The notes: generated from the sequence alone by a model not told the origin. A stretch of DNA of 64,000 nt from Bradyrhizobium sp. CB1650 (GCF_029761915.1 NZ_CP121695.1:8151501-8215500); one strand, 5' to 3'. Counted from the first letter of the stretch, positions 9,353-17,866 are shown. Made by a program: numbers and translations.

Positions 9353-9362
9353 CCGTCGCGCG

Positions 9363-10358
<996 letters not shown>

Positions 10359-10434
10359 TCAAGGGAAGGAGCACATCGCTCGTCTTACGCGTCGGCGTGC
10401 ACTCAGCCCTCACTCAGTGTTGCTGCCGCTTATT

Positions 10435-10450
10435 AGCAACCGCCGTGCCA
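10435..10450 (-). promoter_or_regulatory. Sigma-54 promoter of nifHQ
   Basis: TGGCACG-GCGG-TTGCT on the minus strand, an exact consensus match. The leader to the nifH ATG is about 150 bases. Confidence 0.93.
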
Positions 10451-10522
10451 ACGCATGACCGCGCTCCTTAAGCTTCTGATTACGTTTCTGAAAACCAACT
10501 AGCCGGTGAGTAAGACCCTGCC

Positions 10523-10538
10523 TGTTTTGGATCTAACA
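10523..10538. promoter_or_regulatory. NifA upstream activator site 1 of nifH
   Basis: TGT-TTTGGATCTA-ACA, 72 bases upstream of the nifH -24 box. It could also serve the divergent gene at 10830. Confidence 0.88.
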
Positions 10539-10551
10539 GGATCTGCGCGGC

Positions 10552-10567
10552 TGTCAGAAAACCAACA
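10552..10567. promoter_or_regulatory. NifA upstream activator site 2 of nifH
   Basis: TGT-CAGAAAACCA-ACA, 29 bases from site 1, that is close to three helical turns, so two NifA dimers could bind on the same face. Confidence 0.86.
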
Positions 10568-10715
10568 ACGGGCACAACCATCAACGCGAAAAGCCGATTT
10601 GGCGGGACCTGTTCCGATGCCTTTCAGGTGTGGAACGGAACTTGCTCCGATTTGACGACAGTGAATATGCCGGTCGGGCCCGAAACCTGGCGCACCTGCG
10701 GCGAGGATGCATATG

Positions 10716-10731
10716 TGGTACGGCGCTTGGT
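10716..10731 (+). promoter_or_regulatory. Possible weak -24/-12 promoter facing the ArsC-like gene
   Basis: TGGTACG-GCGC-TTGGT keeps the -24 GG but has GG instead of GC at -12. The nifH UAS pair lies about 150 bases upstream. Weak evidence. Confidence 0.3.
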
Positions 10732-10829
10732 GCGTTGACTTTGCAGATGATCGGCAAAAAATTGAACAGGCTTCCGACGCATCCGCGCCGTGCTAATCGT
10801 TCAGCTCAGCGTGCCTACATAGCTATGTC

Positions 10830-11243
10830 GTGGCGACAATCATCTTCTATCAGAAGCCCGGCTGCGCCACTAACGCGCGTCAGATTCAAGCGCTGCAGTC
10901 CGCCGGCCACGACGTGATCGCCCAAGACATCTTGAAGGAGCCATGGGATGCGGAGGAATTACGCGGCTTCTTCGGCAATATGCCCGTCGCCTCCTGGTTC
11001 AACCGAGCTGCGGCGCGTATCAAGTCAGGCGAAGTCAATGCCGATACTATCGACGCGGCAAGCGCACTCGCATTGATGGTGAGCGATCCGCTCCTGATAC
11101 GACGACCGCTGATCGACGTAGACGGGGCACGATGTGCCGGATTCGATCATGAGCCCGTGCTGTCGCTGCTTGGCGGCAACACGCAAGATGACCTCGATGG
11201 ATGCTTGCACGAAGCAAACCGCACGCGTTGTCCGCAGACGTGA
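10830..11243 (+). CDS. ArsC-family nitrogenase-associated protein
   Basis: A 137-residue thioredoxin-fold protein of the ArsC/Spx type: IIFYQKPGCATNARQIQAL near residue 5 (C-x-x-N active-site loop with a single N-terminal Cys) and RRPLIDVDGARCAGFD near residue 95 (the usual R-R-P motif). The subgroup named nitrogenase-associated protein is found beside nif genes; its biochemical role is not established. It starts with GTG at 10830, diverges from nifH and may share the nifH activator sites. The ATG at 10824 is in another frame. Confidence 0.8.
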   Translation: MATIIFYQKPGCATNARQIQALQSAGHDVIAQDILKEPWDAEELRGFFGNMPVASWFNRAAARIKSGEVNADTIDAASALALMVSDPLLIRRPLIDVDGARCAGFDHEPVLSLLGGNTQDDLDGCLHEANRTRCPQT

Positions 11244-11618
11244 GGAAGCGAAGGAGCGTCCTCCAGCCCATCAAAAAAGCCAAAGATGACGTTTCCTACT
11301 TCCGGCTTCCTTCAACGGGCAACACGGACCTCCGGTGAGATGGCCCGCGCGAGTGGCTGCTCCGTGTGTGAGAGGCATCGCCTATATTGCGCTCGAATGC
11401 CGCGCTTCTCGCCCTTGCGAGAGGCCGCGACAGTTGCCGCCTTTATAGCACATGACATCCGCGGCCTGGATTTGGATCAGAGAGCACCAGGCCGAGAGGC
11501 AGTTTCTTGAAGAGACACGGCTCTCTTGAATTGAATAACGATCAGGACAGACTCTAGGATTCGCGGCCGTGATCCTTATGCAACTTAGCGGCATAATTGC
11601 GCTCTGACCGCTCCCATT
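11244..11618. other. Intergenic stretch before the FixK box
   Basis: No convincing gene. It separates the ArsC-like gene from the OmpW-type gene. Confidence 0.6.
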
Positions 11619-11632
11619 TTGATCGGCATCAA
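11619..11632 (+). promoter_or_regulatory. FixK/FNR box upstream of ompW
   Basis: TTGAT-CGGC-ATCAA is a perfect palindromic FixK2/FNR-type site. Its centre is about 80 bases ahead of the ATG at 11706, right for activation from -40 with a 40-base leader. It implies oxygen-responsive FixLJ-FixK control. Confidence 0.85.
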
Positions 11633-11705
11633 ATCCTCCGCCATACCCCGTGTGTGACAGAGATCTCGCGCGGCTCTTCGCGCGAATTTTGGAATGGAGA
11701 ATTCG

Positions 11706-12440
11706 ATGAGAAAAAGGACAGTTCTGACGAGGGCATCGCTCCTCGCGCTCGCGACCTCGTTGGCCAGCACCTCGGTACAGGCTGCGGATCTGGGTCGGGC
11801 GCCGGTCTACTATAAAGCGCCTCCGATCGAACCCTTCAATCCATGGATGATCCGCCTGCGCGTGCTTGGCGTTTTGCCGGATACCGCAGGCAGCTCAGTC
11901 AGCGTCGCTGGGGCGCCCTCGCTGTCGTCACCAAGTTCCGGGCTTTCGATCAGCGATCAAGCCGTACCCGAGCTCGACATCACCTATTTCTTTACAAAAA
12001 ACGTTGCCGCCGAACTCATTCTCGGCGTGACCAGCCATCATATCAGCGGCAATGGCGCGCTCACTGGGCTCGATATCGGCAAAGCCTGGCTGTTGCCGCC
12101 AACACTGACCCTGCAATATCACTTCACCGATTTCGGCGCGCTCAAGCCGTATATCGGCGCGGGCATCAACTACACCGCATTCTTCAACCAATCGGCAGCC
12201 AATACGTCGCTCGCCGGTCTTGCCGTGGTGACGGATTTGCACATCACTAACCAATTCGGCGCCGCGGTCCAATTCGGATTCGATTACATGCTTGATCGCC
12301 ACTGGGGCCTCAACTTTGACGTGAAGAAGCTGTGGCTGCGGCCGGAGTACTCCGCGACCGTAAACAATGCAATTGCCGTCACCGGGCGCGCCAATATCGA
12401 TCCATGGCTCGTCAGCGGCGGCGTCACTTACAAGTTCTGA
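11706..12440 (+). CDS. ompW: OmpW-family outer membrane protein
   Basis: An eight-stranded beta-barrel porin of about 244 residues. A signal peptide is clear: MRKRTVLTRASLLALATSLA then STSVQA/ADLG as the likely cleavage site. The mature part has the OmpW signs FNPWMIRLRVLGVLP, a beta strand TLTLQYHFTDFGALKPYIGAGINYT (given in pieces) and a final WLVSGGVTYKF ending in Phe, the outer-membrane insertion signal. I chose ATG 11706 because GGAG lies 7 bases before it; ATG 11694 overlaps that site. OmpW proteins form narrow hydrophobic channels. The perfect FixK box says it is induced at low oxygen. Confidence 0.88.
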   Translation: MRKRTVLTRASLLALATSLASTSVQAADLGRAPVYYKAPPIEPFNPWMIRLRVLGVLPDTAGSSVSVAGAPSLSSPSSGLSISDQAVPELDITYFFTKNVAAELILGVTSHHISGNGALTGLDIGKAWLLPPTLTLQYHFTDFGALKPYIGAGINYTAFFNQSAANTSLAGLAVVTDLHITNQFGAAVQFGFDYMLDRHWGLNFDVKKLWLRPEYSATVNNAIAVTGRANIDPWLVSGGVTYKF

Positions 12441-12538
12441 CACGAGAACAGGACCAGAGAGGGGAATCCGTTTGATCATTCCGGACGCGGCGAGTTCATC
12501 GAGCGCTTCCCTTAACCTCCGCAGTGCAAGCAGGGAGC

Positions 12539-12565
12539 GAGATGACGCGAAGGACGCGTCATCTC
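12539..12565. terminator. Inverted repeat downstream of ompW
   Basis: GAGATGACGCG, a 5-base loop AAGGA, then CGCGTCATCTC: an 11-base perfect stem about 100 bases after the ompW stop. There is no T-run. Apart from this, 12441-12881 shows no gene. Confidence 0.5.
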
Positions 12566-12881
12566 ACGAGACGCGGAGAGCCATTCGCAGCATTGCTCTC
12601 GTTGTGAGCTACGGATCGCGCGGCATGGAGTGACGGTACACAAACAGATCGACCCAGCATGTGTTCATATTTTTGTTTAGTCAGCGTTGCAAAAGGCGCC
12701 ATTGTCGATTGAGCCGGAGAAAACGGCGGGACGCCGCGCCAAGGTCAATGACTGCTGTTCGCAGACCCGGAGCATGAGGCATCCGCTCCCCTCAGACGAT
12801 CCGAGCTCCGAGCGGCCAGCTCATGGGCAGACAAGCCATCCATGCTTGCTAGCCCGTGCACGTGGCCGCTAAGCGAAGTCC

Positions 12882-13229
12882 CTAGCTTCGCTTTAGCACC
12901 ATCACAAGGCGGTCGACACGTTTGCCCTGCTTGAGGTGGGAGTTTACGATTTCGTCGACGTCCTCAGGCGTGGTCACGCGATACCAGACTCCGTCGGGAT
13001 AGACGACCATCAAGGGACCAGAGTTACAAAAGCCAAGGCAGCCCGCCATCGTGAAGCCTATATCGTCGAGGCCTTGCGCTTCGATCGCCTTGCCCATTCG
13101 ATCCCACAGGGCTTGCGCGCCGGAGGCGCCACAGCTGCCGTGCGGATGAGTTGGCGGACGCTGCGTGTTGCAGGCAAAGACATGATGCCTATAAAGTTGA
13201 GGAAGCTCGAATTCGGTTTCTCGGTTCAT
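12882..13229 (-). CDS. Thioredoxin-like [2Fe-2S] ferredoxin
   Basis: A 115-residue ferredoxin of the thioredoxin-like [2Fe-2S] class. Cluster cysteines: HVFACNTQRPPTHPHGSCG near residues 20-33 and MAGCLGFCNSGP near residues 63-67, then VVYPDGVWYRVTTPEDVDEIV, a very typical ending. Members of this class in nif clusters (FdI/Shethna relatives) are thought to protect nitrogenase or to carry electrons to it. It lies 100 bases downstream of a decayed bolA-like gene, behind two NifA sites, so the pair probably formed one NifA-dependent operon. Confidence 0.88.
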   Translation of the reverse strand: MNRETEFELPQLYRHHVFACNTQRPPTHPHGSCGASGAQALWDRMGKAIEAQGLDDIGFTMAGCLGFCNSGPLMVVYPDGVWYRVTTPEDVDEIVNSHLKQGKRVDRLVMVLKRS

Positions 13230-13329
13230 GCGCCTATCCTGTGATCAATGGGCTTCATCTAAGAGACAAGGTGCGAGCACATCGCCCCCACAATCTCTTA
13301 CGATTGAACGCCGCATCGAACAATTGATG

Positions 13330-13467
13330 CTACTGATTCCCACTCGCGCTTGCCAAAGCAGATAAAATGAGCGGGCGCCATAGTGATTGTCGTCGCTGAA
13401 GATCAGCGATAGATACCTTCGCGTGCGGAGCAGCCTCCTTGATCAATTCCACCTCTTCTGCCCTCAT
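13330..13467 (-). pseudogene. BolA-like gene, frameshifted
   Basis: From ATG 13467 the frame reads MRAEEVELIKEAAPHAKVSI-ADLQ, a clear BolA/IbaG start (helix then V-x-I-x-D-L). The next conserved part, SDDNHYGARSF, matches the BolA D-x-x-H-Y-x-A motif but is in a different frame, so a single-base shift separates them. The remaining C-terminal half is absent or unreadable. BolA proteins pair with monothiol glutaredoxins in [2Fe-2S] trafficking, which fits the downstream ferredoxin. Two NifA sites upstream show it was once part of the nif regulon. Confidence 0.65.
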
Positions 13468-13516
13468 GGCGATCTTTCTACTCCTGCATCGCTTTCTCAC
13501 CATCCAAATTCTCCAA

Positions 13517-13532
13517 AGCAAGTTGCACACAG
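13517..13532 (-). promoter_or_regulatory. Degraded -24/-12 promoter before the bolA remnant
   Basis: On the minus strand CTGTGTG-CAAC-TTGCT: the -12 box is perfect but the -24 GG has become TG. It lies 59 bases from the nearest UAS, the expected spacing, so it may be a decayed promoter. Confidence 0.4.
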
Positions 13533-13591
13533 ATGCATAACGTTCGTTTGTGCAACGATCTCTTGCTTTGCCCGGCGCGACTCACAATTAT

Positions 13592-13607
13592 TGTCGAGGC
13601 TACGACA
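13592..13607. promoter_or_regulatory. NifA upstream activator site 1 before bolA-ferredoxin
   Basis: TGT-CGAGGCTACG-ACA, inside a larger inverted repeat TTGTCG-N6-CGACAA. Confidence 0.78.
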
Positions 13608-13621
13608 ACGTCGTTCGCTTC

Positions 13622-13637
13622 TGTTTCGGACACGACA
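13622..13637. promoter_or_regulatory. NifA upstream activator site 2 before bolA-ferredoxin
   Basis: TGT-TTCGGACACG-ACA, 30 bases from site 1. The pair copies the tandem arrangement at nifH. Confidence 0.78.
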
Positions 13638-13639
13638 AA

Positions 13640-14332
13640 CCTCGCATGGCGTTTGACCTCCAGCCTCAACCTTCTGCAAGTTCGTACGCAGCATAACTGT
13701 GAATGTCGGATATTTTGCCCACCTCTTCCGCTATCAGATCTTGGAATGAGCAGCGATCTTCATACCCTTCAAGCCGCCTAGCGAGGGCTCGACGATCGCG
13801 CTGTGAATCGGGCGCTCTGCTCTGCCAAGGCGCGAGGGCTGGCCGCATTGACCGCGCGATCCCACAGCATCTTTTTAGCCCTGAAGCTGGACGCAGCGTT
13901 CCGTCGCTGCCGATCTATCATTTGCTCAACAGATAGCGCCCGTCGCAAGAGCCAACGAGCCAGCGATGATCGCTGAGCCATTTTTGAGGCTGCAGACCAA
14001 GCCGGCCGCAACCCCGATTCACAGGAAGTAAACCGACAACACAGGGGTCCCAGAATGGGCCCACGCTTCACACGATACAAGACGCGCTTGCAGCGGCAAC
14101 TAGCGGACGAACAACGAGCATCTGCTCATATGCATTTGCTCCTAAGCCCAGCTGACGATAGTGGCGCCATCCGCTAAGGGCGTCGCACGAACGGAGGTTT
14201 GGCATGGCAGTTGCAACGCAGGCAATAACGCCAGCTGCGGCGACCGGCCAGAGACTTCTGACACAGGATCGTCATTCCCCCTCCCCAAACGGTCCTGTCA
14301 GTCTGGGTCCCTCCATTCTTCAAGCCCAGACG
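13640..14332. other. Gene-poor stretch
   Basis: Several short frames exist on both strands but none has a recognisable family, ribosome site or conserved start. It may contain decayed coding sequence on the minus strand (for example around 13670-13850), which I cannot name. Confidence 0.5.
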
Positions 14333-14366
14333 ATGCCCTCGGCGAACTTCCAGCCGCCGAGGGCAT
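14333..14366. terminator. Strong hairpin downstream of the Rieske gene
   Basis: ATGCCCTCGGCG, a 10-base loop, then CGCCGAGGGCAT: a perfect 12-base GC-rich stem followed by TTT on the plus strand. A second palindrome, TACCGCCGGCGGTA, lies at 14381-14394. Either could end the minus-strand transcript that passes 14616. Confidence 0.5.
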
Positions 14367-14615
14367 TTCCCGCTAAAACATACCGCCGGCGGTAGGAAGC
14401 ATGTCCCGCCTGCCGGCTCGATTGATGAGCCAGCGCAAGAGCAGCTTGTTGGTGCTGCGGAGGTCGCGGAGTGCAAGGCCGCAATCCGACGAGGTGCCCG
14501 TTCTGTCTCACAAATCAAAAGCTGTGACACGCATCTGCCAACGCTCACGAGTACAATGGCCTCATCCGAGGGCAAAGCGCCTCAGGCACTGGAGCACAAC
14601 AAAGCGATAGGACCG

Positions 14616-15062
14616 TTAGTCCGGATGGATCGTGATATCCATGGTTTCGTCGCTGTCCCCAAAGGGGTCGGCAAACCGATCGTCCTCGAGCAGCTTCACC
14701 CCGCACAGGCAGACGTCATCTTCGATTACGGCGAGCGCTACAGGCGCAAGGGATTGTCCATCGCAGGGGCCGTCGATGCACATCCCAGTGTCGATCTCGC
14801 ATTTTGCACCGTGCCGGCCGCATCTGAGAAAGGAGCGGTCCGCCGAGAAAAACACACCGGAGCCGATGTTGAGCCAGAGGCTCTCATGCGGACAACGATT
14901 GACGTAACCACAATAGTCGTTGCCGAAGGTGCGCACCACAATAATTGGAAACGGCCGGCTCTCGCCCCTATCGTCGATCCGCGACAGGCTAAAGCCCATG
15001 GCCCCACTCCGCTCGATGGCATCGGCCGGACAGACGACAAACACCTCGATCTGATCGCTCAT
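14616..15062 (-). CDS. Rieske [2Fe-2S] protein, first of two in the nif region
   Basis: A 148-residue soluble Rieske protein. Cluster ligands are visible as CPH (in NRCPHESL, near residue 64) and CGRH (in FLRCGRHG, near residue 86); there is no transmembrane anchor, so it resembles ferredoxin-type rather than bc1-type Rieske proteins. Residues 20-30 (MGFSLSRIDD) and 35-45 (PFPIIVVR) parallel the second copy at 23517-23912. The ATG at 15062 overlaps the stop of the upstream small gene (ATGA), so the two are translationally coupled. It likely carries electrons; its partner is unknown. Confidence 0.85.
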   Translation of the reverse strand: MSDQIEVFVVCPADAIERSGAMGFSLSRIDDRGESRPFPIIVVRTFGNDYCGYVNRCPHESLWLNIGSGVFFSADRSFLRCGRHGAKCEIDTGMCIDGPCDGQSLAPVALAVIEDDVCLCGVKLLEDDRFADPFGDSDETMDITIHPD

Positions 15063-15307
15063 CAGGTCGCCGATTCTCGGTTCGCTAATCCCGGCCTCGC
15101 AGTTTCTTGTTTGAAGGCTTCGATTGCAGTCCGGCTCAGCCGAAAAATCCCGCGGCCCCAAGCGAGCGGCCGATAAGCCGAGCTGGCACGGACGTTGAGG
15201 ACATCAAACCATTGGTTCGGCGTGAGCTTCGCCGGACGCTCACTGATCTGGATCACCCTCCCGTTCGGACCGAAGCGGACGTGGATGATGACTTCTTGCG
15301 AGTTCAT
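15062..15307 (-). CDS. Small conserved-looking nif-region protein (81 aa)
   Basis: Not recognised. ATG 15307 follows GGGGAGCGGT and opens an 81-residue soluble protein: MNSQEVIIHVRFGPNGRVIQ, then SERPAKLTPNQWFDVLNV and WGRGIFRLSRTAIEAFKQE. It predicts a beta hairpin followed by helices and has no cysteine. Its stop overlaps the Rieske start, and a NifA site with a weak -24/-12 box lies upstream, so it belongs to the nif regulon by context. Confidence 0.68.
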   Translation of the reverse strand: MNSQEVIIHVRFGPNGRVIQISERPAKLTPNQWFDVLNVRASSAYRPLAWGRGIFRLSRTAIEAFKQETARPGLANRESAT

Positions 15308-15390
15308 ACCGCTCCCCTGTTTTGGTAACTTCAAAGATCCCGAGCGGACACCAGACGATCTCGACTCGGGCACCTTGGCGCGTGGGCCTC

Positions 15391-15418
15391 AAGCCGCCTT
15401 AGATGCGGCGGCTTTTTT
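15391..15418 (+). terminator. Intrinsic terminator on the plus strand
   Basis: AGCCGCC, a short loop, GGCGGCT, then six T residues. It is a good rho-independent terminator for plus-strand transcription, although all recognised genes here are on the minus strand. On the minus strand the same stem lies in the leader of the gene at 15307. Confidence 0.65.
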
Positions 15419-15492
15419 ACCATCGAGCAGGTCTTCTTCGCGCTCGCTTGGAACATTTCTCTTGCGGACTTAAGACGAGTGCATGCCTCCAG

Positions 15493-15508
15493 GGCATCCG
15501 GCGTGCTC
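15493..15508 (-). promoter_or_regulatory. Weak -24/-12 promoter of the small gene and Rieske gene
   Basis: Minus strand GAGCACG-CCGG-ATGCC: GCACG of the -24 box and the -12 GC are kept, but GG is AG. It lies 75 bases from a UAS, the normal geometry. Confidence 0.45.
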
Positions 15509-15583
15509 CCGCATTTGTGTGGATCACGATCCGCGCCAGGCAAAGCTGCCACAAACGACGTATGCCCGGTCCATTTGCTCATC

Positions 15584-15599
15584 TGTAGCGATGACAACA
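15584..15599. promoter_or_regulatory. NifA upstream activator site before 15307
   Basis: TGT-AGCGATGACA-ACA, in the correct position for the weak promoter at 15493-15508. Confidence 0.65.
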
Positions 15600-15652
15600 A
15601 CTACGATTCGCCATTCAATCCTCGTTCTTCCGTGTCGTGGATGACGAGCATC

Positions 15653-16123
15653 TCAGTAACTCGCTGCACCCGCTCCTATGTTGATCGACGCATCCTTCAT
15701 GGTCTCGACGATAAACTCGATCTGCTTGTTCGTGAGATGGGTGTGAAACGGAAGCGCCAGGCACGATCGGCCCGTAACCAGGAAATCGTCACGCCGATAG
15801 CCGAAGTCAAAGTACTGGCGTTTCAGGTGCAGCGGTTGGCTATAGGCGGCGGATTCAACCTTTGCGCCGCGCAGATCATCGATAATGGCGTCGCGCCTGG
15901 TACCACTCGAGACCGCAACAGCATATTTGCGGCCAGGATGGGCGGCGAAAGCTTGCTCAAACACCTCAGTGATCAGTCCGTTGGAGATTTGCGGCGAACA
16001 CAGCAGCGTTTCCACGGCAGAGAGTTCGGCGAAGGTGATATCGAGATCGGACAGTGGAATGAATGATGTATTCTCCTCAGTGTGCGCGCCATAAAGCGGA
16101 TACTCTGCTCGTTCAGTGCTCAC
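15653..16123 (-). pseudogene. DegT/DnrJ/EryC1-type aminotransferase with a large internal deletion
   Basis: The 156-residue frame joins the N-terminal end of a sugar aminotransferase (SDLDITFAELSAVETLL, then FEQAFAAHPGRKYAVAVSSGT) directly to its C-terminal end (HLKRQYFDFGYRRDDFLVTG, then LALPFHTHLTNKQIEFIVETM). The family is normally about 370 residues, and the middle with the PLP lysine is missing, so it cannot be active. It opens with GTG at 16123, overlapping the stop of the gene before it (GTGA), so an intact ancestor was probably the last gene of the nifB operon. Confidence 0.75.
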
Positions 16124-16410
16124 CGCCAAACATTCCTTTTGGCCAACACGATGCCGGTCGCCCGCGTCGGATCGGTCGTAATCTGCACGCAATGATCCGA
16201 TCCATCGATCAGATGAAGGTCGAAACGCGGAAACTGCCGGAACGGCTGATCCGCCACGTCCGACGCATCACAGCGCACGCAAGCAAGCTGCGGAAAGCGG
16301 CGCCGCAGATCGACAAACGGACGCATCTCGGCGCCATCTGCTGCAAGCAGCCGCTCGATTTCGATCAGTTCCTCCGGGGTGAGCGCCAACGTGGCTCCTC
16401 TATGACTCAT
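16120..16410 (-). CDS. Small nif-cluster protein (about 96 aa)
   Basis: Starts MSHRGATLALTPEELIEIER and continues with a PFVDLRRRFPQLACVRCDAS segment and FPRFDLHLIDGSDHCVQITTD. I do not know its function; similar short proteins occur in nif clusters (possibly the DUF6129 family, from memory). The protein is soluble with two cysteines two residues apart. It follows the DUF3024 gene by 13 bases and its stop overlaps the start of the truncated aminotransferase. The ribosome site before ATG 16410 is weak. Confidence 0.65.
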   Translation of the reverse strand: MSHRGATLALTPEELIEIERLLAADGAEMRPFVDLRRRFPQLACVRCDASDVADQPFRQFPRFDLHLIDGSDHCVQITTDPTRATGIVLAKRNVWR

Positions 16411-16423
16411 CAAAGGCGGGGTG

Positions 16424-16783
16424 TCATTGCCAGAACAGACGCTCCGGATCCGCATTCAGTTCGTCGATTGCAGAAGTCAACCGATGGTAGAGGCTGTAGA
16501 ATTCCCAGATTCCACGCGCGTGGTTCTTGCGAAATAGCTTCCATATCCCGCTCACGGCATCATAATGGATCAGTGCGACATCGATGAGAGCGCCATCCTT
16601 GTCGATGTTGCGCGAGCAACAGGGGCTCTCGACGAGGTAGCCGCCTCTCACCGGCGTCACGTTCGGCGAGACGTAGAGATAGCGCTTGCGTGAGCTCAAG
16701 CCGCGCTCGATCCGTTTGCGATCGAGCTCGTTGGGGTGAGGCACCAGCCCGGCCTTTACCCTTCTCATCAGCGCGGCATTCAT
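16424..16783 (-). CDS. DUF3024-type nif-cluster protein
   Basis: A 119-residue soluble protein with the pattern ELDRKRIERGLSSRKRYLYV near residue 18, ESPCCSRNID near residue 52 (adjacent cysteines), ALIHYDAVSGIWKLFRKNHARG, and a final LNADPERLFWQ. This is how I remember DUF3024 members found next to nifZ and nifB. Function unknown; the CC-S-R-N segment could bind metal. ATG 16783 follows GGAGG by 7 bases and is preferred over the upstream in-frame ATG. Confidence 0.72.
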   Translation of the reverse strand: MNAALMRRVKAGLVPHPNELDRKRIERGLSSRKRYLYVSPNVTPVRGGYLVESPCCSRNIDKDGALIDVALIHYDAVSGIWKLFRKNHARGIWEFYSLYHRLTSAIDELNADPERLFWQ

Positions 16784-16797
16784 GGTGACGCCTCCGT

Positions 16798-17037
16798 TCA
16801 AAGCACTGTGATTTCTTCTTCAAGACAGCCGATGAGCATCTGCTCACCAAAATCGACAATATAGATCGGCACGTTCGCTTCGGTATGGATCGCGACGTTG
16901 ATGATCTCGCCGGTCGCTCCGGCAGCAAGTAAGACTCCCTCGGGCTCTCTATCGGGATATGAGTGGTCGTTGATGAGGTCGACTGCTGTTTTGACCCGCT
17001 GGCCCCGCCGATATTTCGGAAAGCCGGGCTGAGTCAT
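16798..17037 (-). CDS. Second NifZ-type protein
   Basis: A 79-residue single NifZ domain: FPKYRRGQRVKTAVDLINDH, then GEIINVAIHTEANVPIYIVDF and IGCLEEEITVL. It looks like the SH3-like fold of NifZ, with the G-x-x-G-x-I-x-N and Y-x-V-x-F elements. It overlaps the end of the other nifZ by 4 bases (ATGA). NifZ helps convert the precursor [4Fe-4S] pairs into the second P-cluster of NifDK. Whether this shorter copy does the same job or forms a complex with the first is unknown. Confidence 0.82.
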   Translation of the reverse strand: MTQPGFPKYRRGQRVKTAVDLINDHSYPDREPEGVLLAAGATGEIINVAIHTEANVPIYIVDFGEQMLIGCLEEEITVL

Positions 17038-17348
17038 GACTCCTCCGGTAACGGCAGATCATCAATCTCCTCGCAGGCGTCCACCGGCTCTAGTTCCTTG
17101 CGCTTCATGCCAACGCGGTAGCCGCTTTCCAGAAACTCAACGCCGTAGATGTAGAATTGCTGCAGGAACGTGCCGATCGAGACGACGTAACCCACCTGCC
17201 CCTTGTTGACTAAGACCTCGCCAATCTCTTTGCCGCGATAGGTGCCATCATTGCGGATGGTGCGATTGGCTCGCAGCTTTTGGCCAAAGCTGAAGGCAGG
17301 CGGGTCGCTGAGCTCGACGACGTCGCTGTCGCGAACAATGCTGTTCAT
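17034..17348 (-). CDS. nifZ: NifZ, P-cluster maturation protein
   Basis: A 104-residue NifZ protein. Conserved parts: FSFGQKLRANRTIRNDGTYR near residue 19, GEVLVNKGQVGYVVSIGTFLQQFYIYGVEF in the middle (given in part), and an acidic tail. NifZ acts on the MoFe protein during P-cluster assembly. ATG 17348 follows AGGAGGAGCGCTAC, a strong ribosome site; the in-frame ATG 18 bases upstream overlaps that site. It lies 283 bases downstream of frxA, as in the nifB-frxA-nifZ order of Bradyrhizobium. Confidence 0.9.
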   Translation of the reverse strand: MNSIVRDSDVVELSDPPAFSFGQKLRANRTIRNDGTYRGKEIGEVLVNKGQVGYVVSIGTFLQQFYIYGVEFLESGYRVGMKRKELEPVDACEEIDDLPLPEES

Positions 17349-17631
17349 GTAGCGCTCCTCCTGCATCGCTTCTTCGTAGAGATGTATAGAGAGTCGCCTC
17401 GCCCACCGCAGGCGAGATCCTGCATCACTTCATGCTCGCGTGGCGTGGTCAGTCTCATCGACGATAGCAGCGCTGGGTGGGAAGGCCACTCTCGGAATCG
17501 CGAAGCGCCTTTGGACAGCCGCGGAGGATGAAATGCCGCCAGGCCGTGCTGCCGTCGCCGCCAACACCCAGCACGACGCTTGCGACGTTCTCAGCACCAG
17601 CTCTTGGCAGGCCGTTCATGGGGGTCACGCT

Positions 17632-17856
17632 TTAGGCTGGCGCTTGGTAGCGAGGCAAGGACGTGTCGACCACGCAGGTATTGTCGACCGGACAGGCGGC
17701 AGCACATTGCGGCTCGTCGAAATGACCAACACATTCAGTGCATTTCGCAGCTTCAATGACAAAGCTGCCCCCCTTCTCCGAGATAGCAACGTTCGGGCAT
17801 AAGGGTTCGCAGGCCGAGCAGCTCGTACACTGCGAGGCGATGATCTTGAATGGCAC
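17632..17856 (-). CDS. frxA: FrxA/FdxN-type 2[4Fe-4S] ferredoxin
   Basis: A 74-residue bacterial ferredoxin with two cluster motifs: [13 protein letters not shown] near residue 10 and [19 protein letters not shown] near residue 39, the second with the insertion typical of FdxN-type proteins. These carry electrons to nitrogenase or to NifB. It begins 11 bases after nifB, so the two are one transcript. The ferredoxin ahead of sufB at 43287-43481 is a close paralog. Confidence 0.92.
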   Translation of the reverse strand: MPFKIIASQCTSCSACEPLCPNVAISEKGGSFVIEAAKCTECVGHFDEPQCAAACPVDNTCVVDTSLPRYQAPA

Positions 17857-17866
17857 GTATTCCCCC

